Shown: positions 52,938 through 62,672, counted from the stretch's first letter. The stretch is DNA of 64,000 nucleotides from Oscillospiraceae bacterium MB24-C1 (GCA_030913685.1 CP133187.1:1141501-1205500); one strand, 5' to 3'. The notes: generated from the letters alone by a model not told the origin. A program made the numbers and translations.

Positions 52938-52949
52938 AACAATAATGCA

Positions 52950-54236
52950 TCAGATCGCTCCAAATACGAGCTCAACTAATCCCAGTGTTACAACAGGAAA
53001 ATAGGTAACAATCAGCAGAACGATCAGGTTGGCAATCAAAAACGGCATAACCCCTCTTGACGCCTTGGAAAGAGAAATCTTACCAATACTTGAGGTCACA
53101 AACAGACAAACACCAACCGGCGGTGTCGTCAAGCCCAAGACCAGATTCAAAACTGCAACAATACCGAAGTGGATCGGATTGATACCAACCGAGGTTGCAA
53201 CCTGTAAAAGCACAGGAAACAAAATAAGCAATGCCGCTATTGTCTCCATAAACGTGCCAACAAACAACAGCAATATGTTGATGAGTAGCAGAATCAAGTA
53301 TTTATTGCGCGTAAGGCTGAGCATTCCCTCAGCCACCATCTGTGGAATCTGTTCTTTTGACATGATATAAGCGAAAATATTCGCAAATCCTACCAGAACC
53401 ATGATCGAAGCTGTGGTAATAGCAGAGTCTACAACGACCTTAGAAATAATTTTCAGGTTAAGTTCCTTGTAAACGAAGAGCCCGACAATCAGCGCATACA
53501 AAACAGCAATGATGGAAGCTTCGGTCGGGGTAACAATGCCGCCGATAATGCCAACCATGATAATAACCGTCATTAGAAGCGCCCATATGGCGTCCTTTGC
53601 GCCTGTAATAATTTCTCTAGCGGTAGCACGTTTTGCTTTGGGATGATTGCGCTTGCAAGAGATGATATAAGAAACAACCATCATACTGCCGCCCATCAAA
53701 ATACCCGGTAGTGCACCAGCCACAAACATCTTACTAACCGAAAGGCCGGTAAGCGTCGCCGCCATAATCATTGGTAACGAAGGCGGAATAATCGGTCCAA
53801 TACAAGAGGATGCCGCCGTAACACCGACAGCAAAATCTTCTTCATAGCCCTCATTAGTCATCGCGGGAATCAAAATTCCGCCGATGCTAGCAGCATCCGC
53901 AACCGCAGTGCCCGAAATGCCAGCAAACAGCATCGAAGCGACAATATTGGCAAGACTGAGTCCGCCGCGGATATGCCCGACCAGCTTATTACAAAACCCG
54001 ATAATTCGGTTTGTAATACCGCCGCTGTTCATCAGGTTACCGGCAAGAATAAAGCCTGGCACACAAAGCAGTGTAAACGAATCCAGACCAGAAAAAAAGC
54101 GCTGCGCCATCATATTGAGCGGCATTCCGGTCACAACAAAATAGATAGCCGACGAGATGCCAAGAGAGTAAGCGACAGGCACGCCGATAGCCAGCAAAAC
54201 GAGAAAACTGGCAAACAATAACCACACCATATTCAT
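52950..54236 (-). CDS. dctM: TRAP transporter large permease (DctM)
   Basis: 428 residues from the ATG at 54236, overlapping the dctQ stop as ATGA. About twelve hydrophobic helices. It has the family motifs LCVPGFILAGNLMNSGG, GISGTAVADAASIG, IGPIIPPSLPMI and GLTTPPVGVCLFV. It forms the Na+-driven translocation channel for the substrate delivered by DctP. The upstream in-frame extension lies inside dctQ and is not used. Confidence 0.95.
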   Translation of the reverse strand: MNMVWLLFASFLVLLAIGVPVAYSLGISSAIYFVVTGMPLNMMAQRFFSGLDSFTLLCVPGFILAGNLMNSGGITNRIIGFCNKLVGHIRGGLSLANIVASMLFAGISGTAVADAASIGGILIPAMTNEGYEEDFAVGVTAASSCIGPIIPPSLPMIMAATLTGLSVSKMFVAGALPGILMGGSMMVVSYIISCKRNHPKAKRATAREIITGAKDAIWALLMTVIIMVGIIGGIVTPTEASIIAVLYALIVGLFVYKELNLKIISKVVVDSAITTASIMVLVGFANIFAYIMSKEQIPQMVAEGMLSLTRNKYLILLLINILLLFVGTFMETIAALLILFPVLLQVATSVGINPIHFGIVAVLNLVLGLTTPPVGVCLFVTSSIGKISLSKASRGVMPFLIANLIVLLIVTYFPVVTLGLVELVFGAI

Positions 54237-54724
54237 GACGTTTGTCCTCCCGTTCGTTCGTCGCCCATCAGCATCAAAATAACCTCGCATATGTAGCTGA
54301 AGGTCAGAAAACCAAAAAGAATAATCAGTGCAAAATAGATGTACTGCATCGGAATTTCCAGCGCGGTGGAAACCATGCGAACCTTCAAAAATGCAAATTT
54401 GAAAACGCTTTTAACTTCAAAAAAGAGCGCAAACAAAGCCATCAGAATGTTCATGATCATCTGAAAGTACTTTTTAAGCTCTCTAGGTATCTTTGATGTT
54501 AAAATATCAACCGCAACATAGGAATTTTCTCTCACCGCAAGACCCGCGGCAAACGCAATCGAATAAATGAAAAAATATCGGGCAAGCTCTTCGGTCCAGG
54601 AAGGCGTCTTAGGCAAGAATGTTCGACTAAAAATCTGAATAACAACCGTTCCAACAAATGCCAAAGAAGCCAGCGCAGCCAATACCGCGAGCGTTTTGTC
54701 TATATTTTTGATAAAGGTACGCAT
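54233..54724 (-). CDS. dctQ: TRAP transporter small permease (DctQ)
   Basis: 163 residues, four hydrophobic helices (about 13-32, 45-64, 84-105, 125-148). The conserved stretch SRTFLPKTPSWTEELARYFFIY lies near residue 35 (here read as FLPKTPSWTEELARY). It accompanies DctM in a separate-subunit TRAP system. AGGAGG precedes the ATG at 54724. Confidence 0.92.
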   Translation of the reverse strand: MRTFIKNIDKTLAVLAALASLAFVGTVVIQIFSRTFLPKTPSWTEELARYFFIYSIAFAAGLAVRENSYVAVDILTSKIPRELKKYFQMIMNILMALFALFFEVKSVFKFAFLKVRMVSTALEIPMQYIYFALIILFGFLTFSYICEVILMLMGDERTGGQTS

Positions 54725-54743
54725 TCGGGCCTCCTTTTTTCTC

Positions 54744-54772
54744 CGATACCCGCCCAGAGCGAGCGGGTATCG
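54744..54772 (-). terminator. hairpin between dctP and dctQ
   Basis: CGATACCCGC and GCGGGTATCG form a perfect 10-base stem, followed on the transcript by GAGAAAAAAGGAGG. No T run follows, so it is probably an mRNA-stability or attenuation element that keeps dctP expression above that of the permease. Confidence 0.5.
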
Positions 54773-54823
54773 AAATAGATAATATCAAAATATCAATGAT
54801 TGAGTAACCGAGACGGCAGGCAA

Positions 54824-55873
54824 TTAGCCCATCGCCTTAATTTCGTCGTAAAGCGGTCTAATCTTCTCAGGCAGAACCTCTTCAACGCCCTCGGTTGCCA
54901 TAGCGGCAAATGCTTCCTGATCAACGTCAGAAATAATGGTCATGCCCTTATCCTGAAGGAATTTCTCAAGCTCTTGCTCGTCTTTCAAGAAAATTTCATG
55001 CTCATACTTCTGCATTTCTGCGCCACCGTCAATGACGATCTTCTGCAGATCCTCAGGCATAGACTGAAGCTTAGAATTGCTCATGACAATATAAACCCAG
55101 GAACGCAGATGCTCGGTCTTGCTAAGATACTTCTGTACTTCATAGAAGTTACCGGTCTTAATCATCGCGAGCGGGTTTTCCTGACCGTCGATGGTCTTCT
55201 GCTGCAATGAGGTGAAAACTTCGGCAAAGGCCATCGGAGTCGGTTTTGCGCCAAGTGCTTCCATGGCGGCAACTGTAATCGGAGAAGCCGGTACACGGAT
55301 AATAAAGCCCTTCATGTCGTCAGGGGTGCGAATTTCCTTGTTAGAGGTAACGTTTCGGGGTCCGCGCTCGAAGTAGCCAAGCACCTTCATGTTAGCCGTG
55401 TCAAGCATGAGCTGCTCAAGCTTATCGCCCACCGAACCGTTCGCAACAGCCTGAAGCTGCTCGGAAGAACGAAGCAGGTAAGGAACGCCGAGAATGCCCA
55501 TTTCGGGAATAACGCTCTGCATGCTTTCACCGGTAAAGGTGATATCTGCGCCGCCATCAGTGATAATCGAGTTGATGACGTCCATTTCAGAGCCAAGCTG
55601 GTTATTCGGGTAGATATTTACTTTAATACGGCCATTGGATTCTTTCTCAACGTAGTCTTTAAAGAACACGCTAGCCTTATGCCAAGAGTTGTCTTCGTTA
55701 ACAATGTGCGCGATGTTGATTTCGTATGTTTTGCCGTCGTCGGCCGGAGCCGCGGAGCTGGATGCAGCGGCGGACGAAGCCGCAGAAGATGCGGGAGCCG
55801 TGGAAGAACTTCCGCAGGCAGCCAGAGATAGAAGTAGCAACGATGAAATTAAAATAGAAAGCGTCTTTTTCAT
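54824..55873 (-). CDS. dctP: TRAP transporter substrate-binding lipoprotein (DctP)
   Basis: 349 residues from the ATG at 55873 (GAAAGGAGAAAAACA upstream). The lipoprotein signal ends LSLAACGS (Cys20), then a Ser/Ala linker. The DctP fold shows NPNNQLGSEMDVINSI-type motif (read YPNNQLGSEMDVINSI), the conserved Arg in RVPASPITVAAMEALGA that contacts the substrate carboxylate, and QKTIDGQENPLA. The ligand is therefore an organic or sugar acid; the adjacent uxuA makes a hexonate or hexuronate likely. Confidence 0.94.
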   Translation of the reverse strand: MKKTLSILISSLLLLSLAACGSSSTAPASSAASSAAASSSAAPADDGKTYEINIAHIVNEDNSWHKASVFFKDYVEKESNGRIKVNIYPNNQLGSEMDVINSIITDGGADITFTGESMQSVIPEMGILGVPYLLRSSEQLQAVANGSVGDKLEQLMLDTANMKVLGYFERGPRNVTSNKEIRTPDDMKGFIIRVPASPITVAAMEALGAKPTPMAFAEVFTSLQQKTIDGQENPLAMIKTGNFYEVQKYLSKTEHLRSWVYIVMSNSKLQSMPEDLQKIVIDGGAEMQKYEHEIFLKDEQELEKFLQDKGMTIISDVDQEAFAAMATEGVEEVLPEKIRPLYDEIKAMG

Positions 55874-55982
55874 TGTTTTTCTCCTTTCGTTTTGCAGGTG
55901 CAAAGAAGTGTCTAGTTAAAACAACCTTGCCCTGTCGCATAGAATAGATTTTTGCTACCCGATATGCTTGAAACGCACAGCC

Positions 55983-55996
55983 ATTAGCATGCTAAT
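55983..55996. promoter_or_regulatory. candidate operator, dctP side
   Basis: ATTAGCATGCTAAT, a perfect 14-base palindrome about 110 bases upstream of dctP in the divergent region. It shares the TAGCAT/ATGCTA core with the site before the GntR gene. Confidence 0.45.
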
Positions 55997-56203
55997 ATTC
56001 TAGTACGCTTCATAAAGCCATATTACCTTGCATTTATATTATTGTCAATTCCATCTTTGTGATTGAATATAAAAAAAATAAGGATTTTTTAGGCTATTTT
56101 ATATATAATTTAAAAGTTAACAAACTATATTAGGTGATTTTGGTTAGTATTGTACAAAGAACATTTTTTGAATTATATACAAAAAATATTGCAAAATTAA
56201 AAC

Positions 56204-56221
56204 TAATATGCTAGCATGTTA
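56204..56221. promoter_or_regulatory. candidate operator, gntR side
   Basis: TAATATGCTAGCATGTTA, an 18-base near-palindrome with perfect core ATGCTAGCAT, 43 bases before the ATG of the GntR gene. The 55874-56264 interval is otherwise very AT-rich and contains no gene. Confidence 0.45.
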
Positions 56222-56264
56222 ATTATGTAACAGCATCACCCTACTGTAGATATGAGGTATAAAA

Positions 56265-57026
56265 ATGAACCTAACTATGTATCCGCAAAAGTCTTCGGAA
56301 ACGATGGGCGACTATATCTACCGCACTCTTTACAAGAATATCATTCATCTGAATCTTATACCGGGCGAATGCCTGAGCCCATTAGAAGTCGCGCAGGCTT
56401 TTGGTTCCAGTCGAACTCCTGTACAGGGCGCTTTTTCGCGCCTGCTGTCCGATGGCCTGCTGGACATTTTTCCGCAGCGCGGTTCATATGTCTCGATCAT
56501 TAATATCAAACGTGTCTACGAGTCTATTTTTATGCGGAATCTTCTGGAGCAGGCTGTAGTTCGGGTTCTTTGCGAAAAAGAGGTTCCCGAAAGCGGCATT
56601 GTGGAGCTTGAAGCGAATTTAAGCCAGCAAAATTTTTATTATGAAAAAAATATGATACAGGATGTTTTTGATCTGGACAACAAATTCCACCGCACCATGT
56701 TTGAATTGGCCGGACTTGAGCATATACAGCAGGCCCTTGAGAGCATTGTTGCGGATCAGTACCGGGTTCGGGTTATAAAGCTGCACTCGCGCTTACGGTG
56801 GGAACAAACGGTTGACGAGCATCAGAAACTGATAGATGCAATTCGTCAGAAGAATGTCGAGCTTGGCTGTCGTCAAAGCTTTGAGCATATCGCACGTTTC
56901 GGCGTCGATATTGAAGCGGCCTACAAATTATATCCTCAATATTTTTCTAACTGGAATCCTGAGTTTTTGCAGATGTTCACCTGCAAAATGGATGCGTTTT
57001 ATAATATGAAATTTAACATTAAATGA
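56265..57026 (+). CDS. GntR-family regulator (FCD type) of the sugar-acid genes
   Basis: 253 residues. The winged helix (LIPGECLSPLEVAQAFGSSRTPVQGAFSRL, wing QRGSYVSIINI) is followed by an FCD helical domain with ligand-type histidines (LDNKFHRTMFELAG, VDEHQKLIDAI, FEHIARF). It is divergent from dctPQM and 13 bases before the first dehydrogenase gene, so it probably controls both directions through the palindromes between them. Confidence 0.9.
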   Translation: MNLTMYPQKSSETMGDYIYRTLYKNIIHLNLIPGECLSPLEVAQAFGSSRTPVQGAFSRLLSDGLLDIFPQRGSYVSIINIKRVYESIFMRNLLEQAVVRVLCEKEVPESGIVELEANLSQQNFYYEKNMIQDVFDLDNKFHRTMFELAGLEHIQQALESIVADQYRVRVIKLHSRLRWEQTVDEHQKLIDAIRQKNVELGCRQSFEHIARFGVDIEAAYKLYPQYFSNWNPEFLQMFTCKMDAFYNMKFNIK

Positions 57027-57039
57027 GGAAGTGTCTTAA

Positions 57040-58065
57040 ATGAAAGCAATTCAGGTAGTTCGGCCGGGAGAGCTTGTAATTAGCGACCAACCGCTGCCGG
57101 TACCAGAAATCGCCGGTCACGTACTGATTCAAATAAAAGCAGCGGGAATCTGCGGATCAGACATCAGCATTTTTCGGGGTACATCGCCTGTGGCGGTCTA
57201 TCCACGCATCATTGGGCATGAATTTGCCGGAGAAGTCGTGTCAACCGGCGCAAATGTTTCTGGCGTAGATCCGGGCGACCATGTGGTGGTTAATCCGGTT
57301 ATACAATGTGGCGAATGCCCAATCTGCAAACGTGGTCGCGGCAACGTTTGCGCGAATCTACAGGTTATCGGTGTGCATGTCGATGGCGGATTCAGGGAAT
57401 ATGTAAGCGTTCCCGAAAAAAATGTCTTTAAAATATCCTCTGATATTGCGTGGGAGGAGGCTGCGATTATCGAACCCTACACTGTAGCGGCTCAGGTAAC
57501 TAGCCGGGGCGGCGTTCAGGCGGGAGATACTGTGCTGATTTTAGGTTGCGGCCAGATTGCGCTGACCATTTTACAGGTCTGCAAACTCATCGGTGCCTCC
57601 TGCATTATGACCGATCTGGTTGCGAGCAGGCTTGAGCGCGCAAAAGAATTTGGTGCAGACGAGGTTATCAACTCCGCTGTTGAAGATGTCCGTTCGCGCG
57701 TGCTTGAACTGACCGGCGGCCTGGGCGTAGATGTGTCAATTGACGCCGCCTGTGTCGGCAAAACTTTGGAACAAGCAGCAGAATGCACGCGTTCGGCCGG
57801 TGTAGTTGTCACGATGGGCTTTGCTGAACGCATTGTTCCGATCACCGAATTGGCTATTACAAAAAACGAGCTGGATATTCGCGGCTCTAGGCTTAATAAC
57901 AACAAATTTCCACAGGTCATTGAATGGGTTGAAAGCGGAAAGCTTCAACCACGGAAGATTATCACCCATAAACTGCCCTTCACTGATGTTTTGGAAGGCT
58001 TTGAAAAAATCAAAAACGACCCTGAAAATACCCTCAAGGTCATTTTGACATTTGAACAAGAGTAA
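57040..58065 (+). CDS. zinc-dependent medium-chain dehydrogenase (hexonate/polyol type), first copy
   Basis: 341 residues. Catalytic zinc ligands are in AAGICGSDIS and GHEFAGEV, structural zinc cysteines in CGECPICKRGRGNVC, and the NAD loop is VLILGCGQIALTILQV. It resembles L-threonine/sorbitol/L-gulonate and L-galactonate 5-dehydrogenases (LgoD/RspB group). With uxuA downstream it probably interconverts a hexonate and a ketouronate. It shares about the same layout as the second copy at 59472. GAGGAAG lies before the ATG. Confidence 0.87.
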   Translation: MKAIQVVRPGELVISDQPLPVPEIAGHVLIQIKAAGICGSDISIFRGTSPVAVYPRIIGHEFAGEVVSTGANVSGVDPGDHVVVNPVIQCGECPICKRGRGNVCANLQVIGVHVDGGFREYVSVPEKNVFKISSDIAWEEAAIIEPYTVAAQVTSRGGVQAGDTVLILGCGQIALTILQVCKLIGASCIMTDLVASRLERAKEFGADEVINSAVEDVRSRVLELTGGLGVDVSIDAACVGKTLEQAAECTRSAGVVVTMGFAERIVPITELAITKNELDIRGSRLNNNKFPQVIEWVESGKLQPRKIITHKLPFTDVLEGFEKIKNDPENTLKVILTFEQE

Positions 58066-58113
58066 GAAGAACCAGCTTTGCACATCAAAGTTCGAAGCAG
58101 GCACACGACTGGG

Positions 58114-58141
58114 GAAAGCGGGTAGTTAGCTGCCCTCTTTC
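58114..58141 (+). terminator. terminator after the first dehydrogenase gene
   Basis: GAAAGCGGGTAG and CTGCCCTCTTTC form a 12-base stem with one mismatch and a TTAG loop, followed by TCTTTTAATT. The following 58142-58377 contains no gene that I can support and should hold the uxuA promoter, which I could not pin down. Confidence 0.6.
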
Positions 58142-58377
58142 TCTTTTAATTATGCCCAGTGCTGCTTGCGCTCAACAACGTGCCCTTGCAGCGTGACGCT
58201 TCGCTGTTCGAAAAACATCAAAGCTTAAAGACTGTCTGCGTTCAACCCTTTGTGCGACAAAGCTTGGCGAGAACCTTTAAGAGACGGATCTTGATAAGCA
58301 ATAGAGAATTATTTAAAAGCAGACGTATGCGGTAAAGATGTAATCCGCGAAATTATAGAAATAGAGGTGCTTGACAA

Positions 58378-59454
58378 ATGAAAATGACATTCCGTTGGTA
58401 TGGCGAAGGCAACGACAGCGTGACCTTGAAGCAAATCCGTCAGATTCCGGGCTGTACCGGCCTGATGGGTGTGCTGGATCAATATGCGGCCGGCGAGGTT
58501 TGGCCACTGGAAGTGATTCGTGATTATGTAAAACACGTCAACAGCCATGGTCTTGAAGTGGAAGTTATTGAGAGCGTCAATGTCCATGAGGATATCAAGT
58601 TGGGTCTGCCCACCCGCGACCGATATATTCAAAATTACATCACTACCATCCGCAACCTTGCGGCCTGTGGCATCAAGGTGATTGTGTATAACTTCATGCC
58701 CGTGCTCGACTGGCTACGTACCGACCTTGCCCGCGTCATTGAAGAAGATGGCTCGACCGCTCTTTATTACGATGAGGCCGAACTTAACGATATGACGCCG
58801 CTTGAAATCGTGGAGAACACCACTAAGAACTCAAACGGTTTTTCGCTGCCCGGTTGGGAGCCCGCCCGCCTCAAAGAACTGGCGCATGTTCTTGAGCTTT
58901 ATAAAGATGTCGATCAGGATCAGCTGTTTGAAAACTATAAATACTTTCTTGAAAAGATTGTTCCGGTCTGTGAAGAAACTGGCGTGCGTATGGCGGTGCA
59001 CCCAGACGACCCCGCCTGGCCGATTTTCGGTCTCCCCCGCCTGGCCCATAGTCAGGCACTGTTCGACCGCATTATTGGCCTTGTAGACAGCCCCGCCAAT
59101 AGCCTCTGCTTGTGCACCGGCTCACTGGGCTCCAATCCTGAAAACAATCTTCCGGCGATTATCCGTCATTTTGGCGAAAAGGATCGCATCGCCTGCATGC
59201 ATGTTCGCAACGTCAAACACCTTGGATACCGCAAGTTCCGTGAGGCTTCCCACCTCTCTTCCGACGGCTCCTTGGATATGTATCAGATTATCAAGGCCGT
59301 TTACGAAACCTGCCCTAACACCTATATTCGCCCTGACCACGGCAGAATGATCTGGGATGAGGTCGCACGCCCCGGTTACGGCCTTTATGACCGCGCGCTC
59401 GGTATAGCGTACCTTAACGGCATTTGGGAATCTCTTGAAAATCAGGGTAAATAG
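58378..59454 (+). CDS. uxuA: mannonate dehydratase
   Basis: 358 residues. Dehydrates D-mannonate to 2-keto-3-deoxy-D-gluconate in hexuronate breakdown. It opens [20 protein letters not shown] with IPGCTGLMG, then [32 protein letters not shown], the metal-site region [18 protein letters not shown] and RPDHGRMIW. The length and motifs match the TIM-barrel UxuA, not the enolase-superfamily enzymes. GAGGTG precedes the ATG. UxuB and KDG kinase/aldolase are not in the window. Confidence 0.95.
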   Translation: MKMTFRWYGEGNDSVTLKQIRQIPGCTGLMGVLDQYAAGEVWPLEVIRDYVKHVNSHGLEVEVIESVNVHEDIKLGLPTRDRYIQNYITTIRNLAACGIKVIVYNFMPVLDWLRTDLARVIEEDGSTALYYDEAELNDMTPLEIVENTTKNSNGFSLPGWEPARLKELAHVLELYKDVDQDQLFENYKYFLEKIVPVCEETGVRMAVHPDDPAWPIFGLPRLAHSQALFDRIIGLVDSPANSLCLCTGSLGSNPENNLPAIIRHFGEKDRIACMHVRNVKHLGYRKFREASHLSSDGSLDMYQIIKAVYETCPNTYIRPDHGRMIWDEVARPGYGLYDRALGIAYLNGIWESLENQGK

Positions 59455-59471
59455 TAAGGAGTGTCTGTATC

Positions 59472-60488
59472 ATGAAGGCAGTTCAGTTTCCAAAACCATG
59501 GCAAGCACAGTTGACTACATTTGACGCGCCTGTCTGTAAAGACGGTGAAGCATTGATTGCCGTAAAGTCAGTCGGAATCTGCGGGTCGGATATTGGTGCT
59601 TATCGCGGTTCAAATCCGTTGGTTTCCTACCCACGTATCATTGGCCATGAAATTGCCGGCGAAGTGATCTCAATCCCCGAAAACAGTAAGGGAATTCGCC
59701 CCGGTGACCATGTCATTGTCGACCCCTATCTTTACTGCGGGCACTGCTATCCTTGCTCACTGGGCCGCACCAACTGCTGCACCGATCTAAAGGTGCTCGG
59801 CGTGCATGTAGAAGGCGGCATGGCGCAGCTGTTTGCGCATCCCGCTGAAATGCTGATAAAGGTCCCGCAGGATATGCCCTGGGAAATTGTCCCTATTGCA
59901 GAGCCGCTAACCATCGCACTGCACGGCCTGCACCGGGCAAATCTGACCAGTGGCGAGCACATCGCAATCTTTGGCGCGGGCCCTATCGGTCTGCTTGCTG
60001 CAATGGCAGCAATTCACTACGGCGCTATTCCTATTTTAATTGACCCAGTGGGCGATCGGCTTGAAAAAGCGAAATTGCTTGGTATCATACACACCGTCAA
60101 CCCCTCCTCGGTAAATCTTATTGAAGAGATTGCAAAAATTACGAACGGACGCTTGGCGGAAGTGGTCATGGAGGCTTCGGGTGCCTCTGCTGCCATACGC
60201 GATTCACTCAACGTTGCATCAAACGCTGGAAGAATAATTCTGACTGGATGGCCCAAGCAGGATATTTCGCTCCCAACCTCCTTAATTACAAGAAAGGAGC
60301 TGGATATTCGCGGAGCGCGTACTAGTGCTGGCGAATTTGAAGAAGCCATTGACCTGATCTATCGAAATAAGGTCGACGTGCGCACTATCCTGACTAAAAC
60401 AGTCCCGATTGAACAGGCGGTTGAAACGATTATAGATATTGAAAAAAATCCCGGTGATTACCTTAAGGTCAATGTCATGATCGATTAG
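59472..60488 (+). CDS. zinc-dependent medium-chain dehydrogenase (hexonate/polyol type), second copy
   Basis: 338 residues, 18 bases after uxuA with AAGGAG. Catalytic zinc motifs SVGICGSDIGAYRGSNP and GHEIAGEV, structural cysteines YCGHCYPCSLGRTNCC, NAD loop IAIFGAGPIGLLAAMA. It is clearly a paralogue of the 57040 gene (shared GICGSDI, YPRIIGHE, VLGVHVEGG, ELDIRG blocks) but differs in the active-site lid. Coupling to uxuA suggests it feeds or drains mannonate; L-gulonate or D-mannonate 5-dehydrogenase activity are the leading options. Confidence 0.87.
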   Translation: MKAVQFPKPWQAQLTTFDAPVCKDGEALIAVKSVGICGSDIGAYRGSNPLVSYPRIIGHEIAGEVISIPENSKGIRPGDHVIVDPYLYCGHCYPCSLGRTNCCTDLKVLGVHVEGGMAQLFAHPAEMLIKVPQDMPWEIVPIAEPLTIALHGLHRANLTSGEHIAIFGAGPIGLLAAMAAIHYGAIPILIDPVGDRLEKAKLLGIIHTVNPSSVNLIEEIAKITNGRLAEVVMEASGASAAIRDSLNVASNAGRIILTGWPKQDISLPTSLITRKELDIRGARTSAGEFEEAIDLIYRNKVDVRTILTKTVPIEQAVETIIDIEKNPGDYLKVNVMID

Positions 60489-60552
60489 AAGCTTTTACTG
60501 AACCTTCAACTTCGCTTTGTAGCGAGCTGTCTGCCTCTAATAATCTATAAAA

Positions 60553-60589
60553 TGAAAAAAGGACTTCATCAAAGAGGAAGTCCTTTTTT
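60553..60589. terminator. bidirectional terminator
   Basis: GAAAAAAGGACTTC and GAAGTCCTTTTTTC form a perfect 14-base stem with A/T runs on both sides, between convergent genes. Confidence 0.85.
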
Positions 60590-60610
60590 CGTTTTAAACT
60601 TGTCCTTTTG

Positions 60611-61636
60611 CTAAAACAGGCCGACAATAAAATGAATTACATTCGGAAATATTAGTACCGCAGATAACATCCGCCCAATCTGCAAAATGATAACATCAGG
60701 AGATGAAATACCAATATCCGCTGATATGAGGGCCATATCGGACGCACCTGCAGGTGTGGCCGCCAGCATTCCTTCGCTGGTTGTCAGCATTGTGTGGCGG
60801 CTTAGAATATTGGCTATAATGATACAGGCCAACATATACGCCGCCAACATAACCACCGCCGGCAAAAGTAGCTCCTTCATCTGCGGAATATCCTTTGGGC
60901 TGATACCTGTACCAATATAAGCGCCAGCCAGCATCTGCGCCAACCGTTTTATCCAGCCCGGTAACATACAGGCGGGGAAAATCTGCTTTGCCGCAATGGT
61001 TGCAATAATCGAAAACAACAGCGCACCCGCCGGAATATTAGAAAACTCACCGATTAGCCCGCCCGCGGCTGCCGCTACCGCCGCCACTAAAAAGCCATAA
61101 TGGGAATAAATCGTTCTTTGCTCTTTTGTTGTAGGTTTCGAAGTTTTCTCATGATTTTTGGCAAAGTATTTAATGACAGACGGAAAAATGCCGATTCCCG
61201 CGCACATGCGTATAAACTGCATGACCGCAACTCTGGTACTGTCTGCCCCCATCTCTGCCGCTATAATCGGTGTATTTGACATGCCACCCGGCACTGCACA
61301 GAACATAGCGGTCATCAGGTCCATGTCGGATATCAGATATATAATAGTTCCCAGCGTTAAGTTAAGTACTAGCATACAGCCAATTAGGATTGTCAGCGGC
61401 TTAAATAGCCGCCGAAACTGTTTAATCTCTTCCCTGCTAACCCCTACACCTATGAATGCACCTGATACAATTTGTGCGGCTACTTTTGCTTCAGACGGCA
61501 TAAAAGCTTTGCCAAATATGAAATTGAATAGCACTATTCCTACAACCGCACCCACCAAGATGCCCCCAGGAATACGCATTTTGTAAAACACTGTGCCTGC
61601 TAACGCGGCAATAAACAAAGTTAACAAGAAGTTCAA
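60611..61636 (-). CDS. AbrB-family membrane protein (putative transporter)
   Basis: 341 residues from a TTG at 61636 preceded by AAGGAAGGG; an ATG at 61675 adds a charged non-hydrophobic start. Two related halves of about five helices each, with the repeat motif ATPAGASDMALISADIG and, in the first half, AVPGGMSNTPIIAAEMGAD. Members were misnamed AbrB or ammonia monooxygenase; they are probably transporters or regulators of small acids. It is divergent from a LysR gene that likely controls it. Confidence 0.85.
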   Translation of the reverse strand: MNFLLTLFIAALAGTVFYKMRIPGGILVGAVVGIVLFNFIFGKAFMPSEAKVAAQIVSGAFIGVGVSREEIKQFRRLFKPLTILIGCMLVLNLTLGTIIYLISDMDLMTAMFCAVPGGMSNTPIIAAEMGADSTRVAVMQFIRMCAGIGIFPSVIKYFAKNHEKTSKPTTKEQRTIYSHYGFLVAAVAAAAGGLIGEFSNIPAGALLFSIIATIAAKQIFPACMLPGWIKRLAQMLAGAYIGTGISPKDIPQMKELLLPAVVMLAAYMLACIIIANILSRHTMLTTSEGMLAATPAGASDMALISADIGISSPDVIILQIGRMLSAVLIFPNVIHFIVGLF

Positions 61637-61742
61637 ATTGCCCTTCCTTTCCTTAATCGCACAAGAATTTGACAATTAATTAGAATTTTAATATAGTTAT
61701 GATAATATGTCAGATACGTCTACGAAAGATTGAGGAGCTATT

Positions 61743-62672
61743 ATGACATTAAGAGAATTAAAGGTGTTTGTCTCTGTCTATGAAAATCAATCCATTTCAA
61801 AGGCTGCGGAAAGATTATACATGACACAGCCCACTTTGACAAGAGTGATTCAAAATATCGAAAGCGAAGTAGGCTCTCAGCTTTTTAAACGCACAAGAAA
61901 CGGAATAGTTCCCACTGTAGCCGGTGAAATATATATGGAAAATGCCAAGAAGATGATTGACATGTATCGTCATCTCGAAATATCGCTTGCAGCTGTGAAC
62001 ACTGAAAATCGTGGCAAGCTTATTATCGGCAGTAATTTTTTCTTGGGTGCCTGCGTTTTGCCCTGCATTGTTTCTGAGTTTGAAAAGCGTTTTCCAAACA
62101 TTGAGCTGACTATTATAGAAGGTACTTCAACCGAAATTGAAAATGAAATATCAAAGGGTATCATCGATATAGGCGTTATTCACCTGCCGGTGCAGTCCAA
62201 TTCTATTCAGGCTATCCCAATAGGTCAGGAGCGTTTTTTTATTGCCTTGCCGCCTGATGATGCGCTTTCGACTATGGCCTATTATAAAGAGGGCGTAAAG
62301 CTGCCCTATCTTGATATCAATCTTATTAAGGAACGTAATTTTATCGTCAATCATCCCACGCAACATGCACGAAAAGAGACCGACCGCATCTGCAAACTTG
62401 CAGGCTTTTCGCCTAAAATAAAATTTCAGACGCGAAATATTCAAACCATTGCAAAAATGGTAGGGCGCAAAGTTGGTGTTTCGCTGATTCCATCTTCATA
62501 TATAACGCTTTTTAGCGATGTGGACAAGCCCGAGTATTATAATATTGAAGAGTCGTACCTGCCTGAGTGGCGTGTAGCGGTTATATATGAAAAAACGATG
62601 CCGTTGGTTCCGGCTTCCAAAGCATTTATTGAGATTTGCACCGACATTCTACCGCATATTTATGACATGTAA
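61743..62672 (+). CDS. LysR-family transcriptional regulator
   Basis: 309 residues. The N-terminal helix-turn-helix (LRELKVFVSVYENQSISKAAERLYMTQPTL) is followed by an effector-binding domain (GKLIIGSNFFLGACVLP, IDIGVIHLPVQ, GVSLIPSSYI). GAGGAGC lies before the ATG. The 106-base intergenic region shared with the divergent AbrB-family gene points to that gene as a target; the TctA gene convergent behind it could be another. Confidence 0.93.
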   Translation: MTLRELKVFVSVYENQSISKAAERLYMTQPTLTRVIQNIESEVGSQLFKRTRNGIVPTVAGEIYMENAKKMIDMYRHLEISLAAVNTENRGKLIIGSNFFLGACVLPCIVSEFEKRFPNIELTIIEGTSTEIENEISKGIIDIGVIHLPVQSNSIQAIPIGQERFFIALPPDDALSTMAYYKEGVKLPYLDINLIKERNFIVNHPTQHARKETDRICKLAGFSPKIKFQTRNIQTIAKMVGRKVGVSLIPSSYITLFSDVDKPEYYNIEESYLPEWRVAVIYEKTMPLVPASKAFIEICTDILPHIYDM

